Assembly (NCBI GenBank): GCA_000447245.1
Contig: AUYT01000001.1
Location: 1,916,001 to 1,980,000, forward strand
Direction of reading: 5' to 3'
DNA length: 64,000 nucleotides
Source: a candidate division Zixibacteria bacterium RBG-1
Lineage (GTDB): Bacteria > Zixibacteria > MSB-5A5 > DSPP01 > RBG-1
Position 1 is the stretch's first letter; each line of letters starts with the position of its first letter. Shown piece by piece: positions 61,047 to 64,000 of the stretch. Made by a program: the position numbers and the translations under genes. Below the pieces are notes generated by a model that saw nothing but the letters and a program-made list of their open reading frames with translations, did no database searches and was not told the origin of the DNA.

Positions 61047-61694
61047 TTATAATTTATCTTCAAAAATTTCGACTTTTTCGGCCTGAGTCAATTTGGCCAC
61101 CAGACTTTTATAGGCTTCCCGGCGTTTTTGCTGAATCAATTCGAATTCTATTTTATCTTTTATCTCTTCGAATTTTATTCCTTGCAACTGCTCTTTATTC
61201 ATCCCGTAAAAAAGCTTCATTTCTGCCTCAGTAACTTGTGGCATAGGAATCTCACTGGCCAGATATTTATCCACCACCAACCCCTTTTTGGTTTCCAAGG
61301 TCTGCTTTAAAACCTCCGGGTCCCGGTCCAAACCTTTTTTTATCGCTTGATCATACAGAAGCAGAAGTCCGATATACTGCCGCAAGAATTCCACCCTTTG
61401 TTTTTTATCCTTGAAATTTACTGAAATCTGGGGTGGTAATTTTTGAATTTCTCCTTCCAATTCGGTCAGAGTAATCTCTCTTTTGCCAATTTTAGCGATT
61501 ACTTTAGCTCCTTTCTCCTTTTGGGGTTGGTCCAGAGCTGACATGGCTTCCAAATCTGAAGCAGAATTTACCTGGCTGGCCTTATCTATTTTCACCGCGG
61601 ACAAACTTTGCATTTTGAGATAAGTTAAAATAAGTCCGACTAATAAAACCACCGCCACAATCAGAAGTCCCAGCGAGATTTTTTTATAATCCAT
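61047..61694 (-). CDS. SurA-N/PrsA-like periplasmic chaperone domain protein, no PPIase domain
   Basis: 215 residues. One N-terminal membrane anchor (7-26), linker, then a SurA-N-type helical domain (about 62-205: IAKIGKREITLTELEGEIQKL, LRQYIGLLLLYDQAIKKGLD). The parvulin PPIase domain is absent, so it probably chaperones or tethers rather than isomerises. Encoded between the DUF58 and DUF4381-like genes; perhaps helps fold the secreted Ig-like Bat proteins (inference). Confidence 0.78.
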   Translation of the reverse strand: MDYKKISLGLLIVAVVLLVGLILTYLKMQSLSAVKIDKASQVNSASDLEAMSALDQPQKEKGAKVIAKIGKREITLTELEGEIQKLPPQISVNFKDKKQRVEFLRQYIGLLLLYDQAIKKGLDRDPEVLKQTLETKKGLVVDKYLASEIPMPQVTEAEMKLFYGMNKEQLQGIKFEEIKDKIEFELIQQKRREAYKSLVAKLTQAEKVEIFEDKL

Positions 61695-61721
61695 TTTTAT
61701 TTAATCTTTTCTGGTTGAATT

Positions 61722-62600
61722 TTATCTATACTTTTTAGCTCTCTGTTTAAAAAAGGTCATTAAGGGAATAATATAGGATTTACCGGTAGATACCTCCACG
61801 CTGTCTAAATTCATGGATTTGAATTTTCTGGTTAATTTTTCTCTTTCCGAATTGGCAAACATGGCAAACTGTTTTCGTACTAAGAAATTCTGGGTGTCCA
61901 CCAAAATCTGCTCTCCGGTCTCGGCATCTTCCAATTCTAAAAATCCGACCGCAGGCAATTCCAATTCTCTGGGGTCAGTTATGCGGATGGCCACTACGTC
62001 ATGGCGGCGGTTGGCTATTTTCAAGGCCTTGTCGTAGTTAGAACTTAAGAAATCAGAGACGATGAATACCACGGCTCGACGGTTTAAAACTCTTCCCAAG
62101 AAATCCAGGGCTAAAGCTAAATTGGTTCCTTTATTCTGAGGTTGATAATATAACACTTCTCTGATTAAGCGTAAGACATGGGAGCTACCTTTTTGGGGAG
62201 GAATGAATTTTTCAATTTGGTCGGTAAAAATAATCATTCCCACTTTATCGTTATTTTTTATGGCGGAAAAAGCCAGAAGGGAGCAGATTTCAGCCGCCAG
62301 TTCTGATTTCATTTTTTCCTGGGTGCCGAATTTTCCGGAAGAGCTGGCATCCCATAAAATGACCACTGTCAATTCTCTTTCTTCCTGGAATTTTTTGACA
62401 AAGGGAAATCCGTAGCGGGCAGTCACATTCCAGTCAATGATTCGGATATCATCTCCGGGCTGGTATTCTCGGACTTCCTGAAACTCCATTCCTCTACCTT
62501 TGAAGATGGAGTGATATTCACCGGAAAAAACATCATTGACCAATTTTTTGGTCCGAATTTCTATTTTACGGATTTTTTTGATAACTTCTTTTGGTAACAT
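61722..62600 (-). CDS. DUF58 protein (MoxR-associated, VWA-like)
   Basis: 292 residues. DUF58 signature GRGMEFQEVREYQPGDDIR with IDWNVTARYG (near 35-65), followed by a VWA-like fold with ILWDASSSGKFG (MIDAS-like DxSxS, near 91). Found with MoxR ATPases as part of metal-ion insertion or stress assemblies. Soluble, with no membrane helix. 66 bases after moxR. Confidence 0.93.
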   Translation of the reverse strand: MLPKEVIKKIRKIEIRTKKLVNDVFSGEYHSIFKGRGMEFQEVREYQPGDDIRIIDWNVTARYGFPFVKKFQEERELTVVILWDASSSGKFGTQEKMKSELAAEICSLLAFSAIKNNDKVGMIIFTDQIEKFIPPQKGSSHVLRLIREVLYYQPQNKGTNLALALDFLGRVLNRRAVVFIVSDFLSSNYDKALKIANRRHDVVAIRITDPRELELPAVGFLELEDAETGEQILVDTQNFLVRKQFAMFANSEREKLTRKFKSMNLDSVEVSTGKSYIIPLMTFFKQRAKKYR

Positions 62601-62666
62601 CTATTTCCGGCAGTTTAGGATAATTTACCAGGACTTTCTTTAGTCAACCGCAGGGTTAATTAAAAA

Positions 62667-63653
62667 CTAGGGCACTTCTATTTCATCAAAAATCTTTTTC
62701 ACAATATCTTCTGAACTTACCTCTTCGGCCTCAGCTTCGTAAGTGACAATTACCCGGTGACGCAGAACATCCATTCCGATGGATTTCACATCCTCCGGCG
62801 TAACAAAACCCCGTCCTCTGACAAAGGCATGGGCTTTGGCTGCTAAATTCAAATAGATACTGGCCCGGGGGGAGGCACCGTAGGCCACTAAATCTTTAAT
62901 TTTCAGATTATACTCTTCCGGATTTCGGGTAGCGTGCACGATATTCACCATATACTCTTTGACTTTATCATCCACATAGATTTCATGTAAAACGGCTCTG
63001 GCTTTGATTATATCCTGGGGTGAAATCACCTTTTTTGCCTGGGGAAGCTGGTTTTGGGTATTTCTATCCATTATTTCCAGTTCTTCTTTTTTATTAGGAT
63101 AAGAGACTTTAAGCTTCAGCATAAAGCGGTCCACCTGAGCTTCCGGCAGAGGATAAGTCCCTTCCTGTTCGATGGGATTTTGGGTAGCCAAAACCAGAAA
63201 TGGTTCGTCTAATTTGAAAGTATTTTCACCGATGGTGACTTGCCTTTCCTGCATGGCTTCTAAGAGAGCTGACTGCACTTTGGCCGGAGCCCGGTTGATT
63301 TCATCGGCTAAAATTAAATTGGAAAAAATCGGGCCCTTTTTGGTGGAAAACCCGCCGTTCTGGGGATTATAAACTAAGGTTCCAACTAAGTCAGCCGGTA
63401 ATAAATCCGGCGTAAACTGGATTCTTTGAAATTTGGTCTGGATGCAGTCGGAAAGAGTTTTTACCGCCAAAGTTTTGGCCAAACCCGGCACTCCTTCTAT
63501 TAGTATGTGCCCGTTAGCCAAAAGTCCGATTAAAAGTCTTTCTAATAAATATTTCTGGCCTACGATTACTTTTTCAATTTCAGCTACAAGCTGTCTGATA
63601 AACAAAGATTCCTGAGCAACCTTTTCCTGAATAGCTTTTATATCCGGATGCAT
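62667..63653 (-). CDS. MoxR-family AAA+ ATPase
   Basis: 328 residues. Walker A EGVPGLAKT (53-61), Walker B ILADEINRAPAKVQSAL (about 113-129), sensor 1 FLVLATQNP and the MoxR lid domain (GASPRASIYLNLAAKAHAF). It is the ATPase that would act on the DUF58/VWA proteins encoded downstream. AAGGAGGG sits just before the ATG. First gene of the Bat operon. Confidence 0.95.
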   Translation of the reverse strand: MHPDIKAIQEKVAQESLFIRQLVAEIEKVIVGQKYLLERLLIGLLANGHILIEGVPGLAKTLAVKTLSDCIQTKFQRIQFTPDLLPADLVGTLVYNPQNGGFSTKKGPIFSNLILADEINRAPAKVQSALLEAMQERQVTIGENTFKLDEPFLVLATQNPIEQEGTYPLPEAQVDRFMLKLKVSYPNKKEELEIMDRNTQNQLPQAKKVISPQDIIKARAVLHEIYVDDKVKEYMVNIVHATRNPEEYNLKIKDLVAYGASPRASIYLNLAAKAHAFVRGRGFVTPEDVKSIGMDVLRHRVIVTYEAEAEEVSSEDIVKKIFDEIEVP

Positions 63654-64000
63654 TATCCCTCCTTAAAACAGTTAATCTTAACCAAGTCCTGTAATTATTA
63701 TCTTAAATCGTAATTATACATACGAAAGTTAAGCCGATTTCCACCAATTACTTTAATTTCTGCTTCTTCTATTTTAGGCTTTAAAATAGCGAATCCATGC
63801 CTCTATTTTGACCACAAAATATAAAAATAGTTTAAAATCTCCTGCTGTCAAGAGCTTGGCGGAGTTATGCCAAATACTGTCCGAATGGATGCTTTTTTGA
63901 AATGAAAAAAGTTTATTTATTTTTGATTTTGATTTGACAAATCTTATTTTCTTGCGTATATTAAAGAGCAGTCGAAAGTGGAGCCCGCTTTCCATGGACG
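63654..64000. other. Intergenic region at the right edge, no gene seen
   Basis: 347 bases without a supported gene. Contains the moxR ribosome site, a minus-strand TATAAT box (63713-63718) without a convincing -35, and the plus-strand promoter listed separately. After the predicted plus-strand start comes an 8-bp hairpin GAAAGTGG/CCGCTTTC (63974-63981, 63985-63992). Confidence 0.7.
63934..63962 (+). promoter_or_regulatory. Near-consensus sigma-70 promoter reading out of the right edge
   Basis: TTGACA (63934-63939), 17-nt spacer, TATATT (63957-63962), preceded by A and T tracts like an UP element. No open frame starts before the window ends. The strength suggests a stable RNA or a highly expressed gene to the right. 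Confidence 0.7.

Noticed and set aside
1-64000. A selenoprotein gene read through an in-frame TGA, expected because selA, selB and tRNA-Sec are present
   Set aside because: The gene-free gaps are too small to hide one and the redox proteins here (peroxiredoxin, CxxC protein, ArsM) end at TAA/TAG or at natural family ends. The selenoproteins must lie outside the window.
1-64000. CRISPR arrays, insertion sequences, integrases or attachment sites
   Set aside because: No regularly spaced repeats, transposase or recombinase motifs were found on either strand; the single tRNA-Lys and tRNA-Sec genes have no flanking direct repeat that I can see.

Overview
The window comes from an AT-rich (about 40% G+C by eye) Gram-negative bacterium. 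Diderm markers are an RND efflux pump, a Wzi-type outer-membrane protein, a Wzc/SLBB export system and a Bat operon. Together with dockerin repeats, bacillithiol genes, an MglA/roadblock cluster linked to type IV pilus motors and a selenocysteine cassette, this suggests an uncultured lineage near Zixibacteria or other FCB-like candidate phyla. That placement is an inference; no rRNA gene is present. I see no insertion sequence, phage gene or CRISPR array.

Layout. 1-2237: 3' part of an RND transporter (+). 2355-2707: tmRNA (-) with its own promoter. 2893-21652: an exopolysaccharide/capsule locus. It has a Wzi-like protein and a WbpM-type dehydratase on +. On - lie CpsB phosphatase, a short SLBB protein, Wzc BY-kinase, flippase, polymerase/ligase, GT4, asparagine synthase, a GT2-phosphoglycosyltransferase fusion, a two-subunit transketolase, a DegT aminotransferase and a methyltransferase. 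21792-21864: tRNA-Lys. 21893-23650: an orphan PAS histidine kinase.

23782-37379 (-) is a long gene train: murJ, a ComEC-like protein with an eroded metallo-beta-lactamase domain, a DUF4388 protein, a small membrane protein, TPR-roadblock, membrane-roadblock, MglB-like, MglA-like GTPase with a long basic tail, another roadblock protein, then PilB, PilT and PilC. It ends at a strong terminator. Four roadblock proteins and one GTPase beside the pilus motors look like a spatial or on/off switch for pilus extension and retraction. This is the best candidate here for a poorly described system.

37450-40780 holds rpsT (UUG start), two tiny half-ferritin genes behind a near-consensus promoter, an exported CxxC protein, a secreted dockerin protein and a small membrane protein. 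40861-42973 is a slipin/NfeD pair.

43030-53593 is a thiol/selenium/arsenic region. Reading down the minus strand: ArsR regulator, peroxiredoxin, bshC, bshA, bshB1, tRNA-Sec, selA, selB and an amidohydrolase. The tRNA-Sec shares one base with the bshB1 stop codon. A divergent second ArsR and arsenite methyltransferase (arsM) lie on +. 53647-63653 (-) is a MoxR-DUF58-Bat operon with a SurA-N-like protein, a BatB-BatC fusion and a terminal UPF0104-type membrane protein. The right edge (63654-64000) carries no gene but has a near-consensus + strand promoter firing out of the window.
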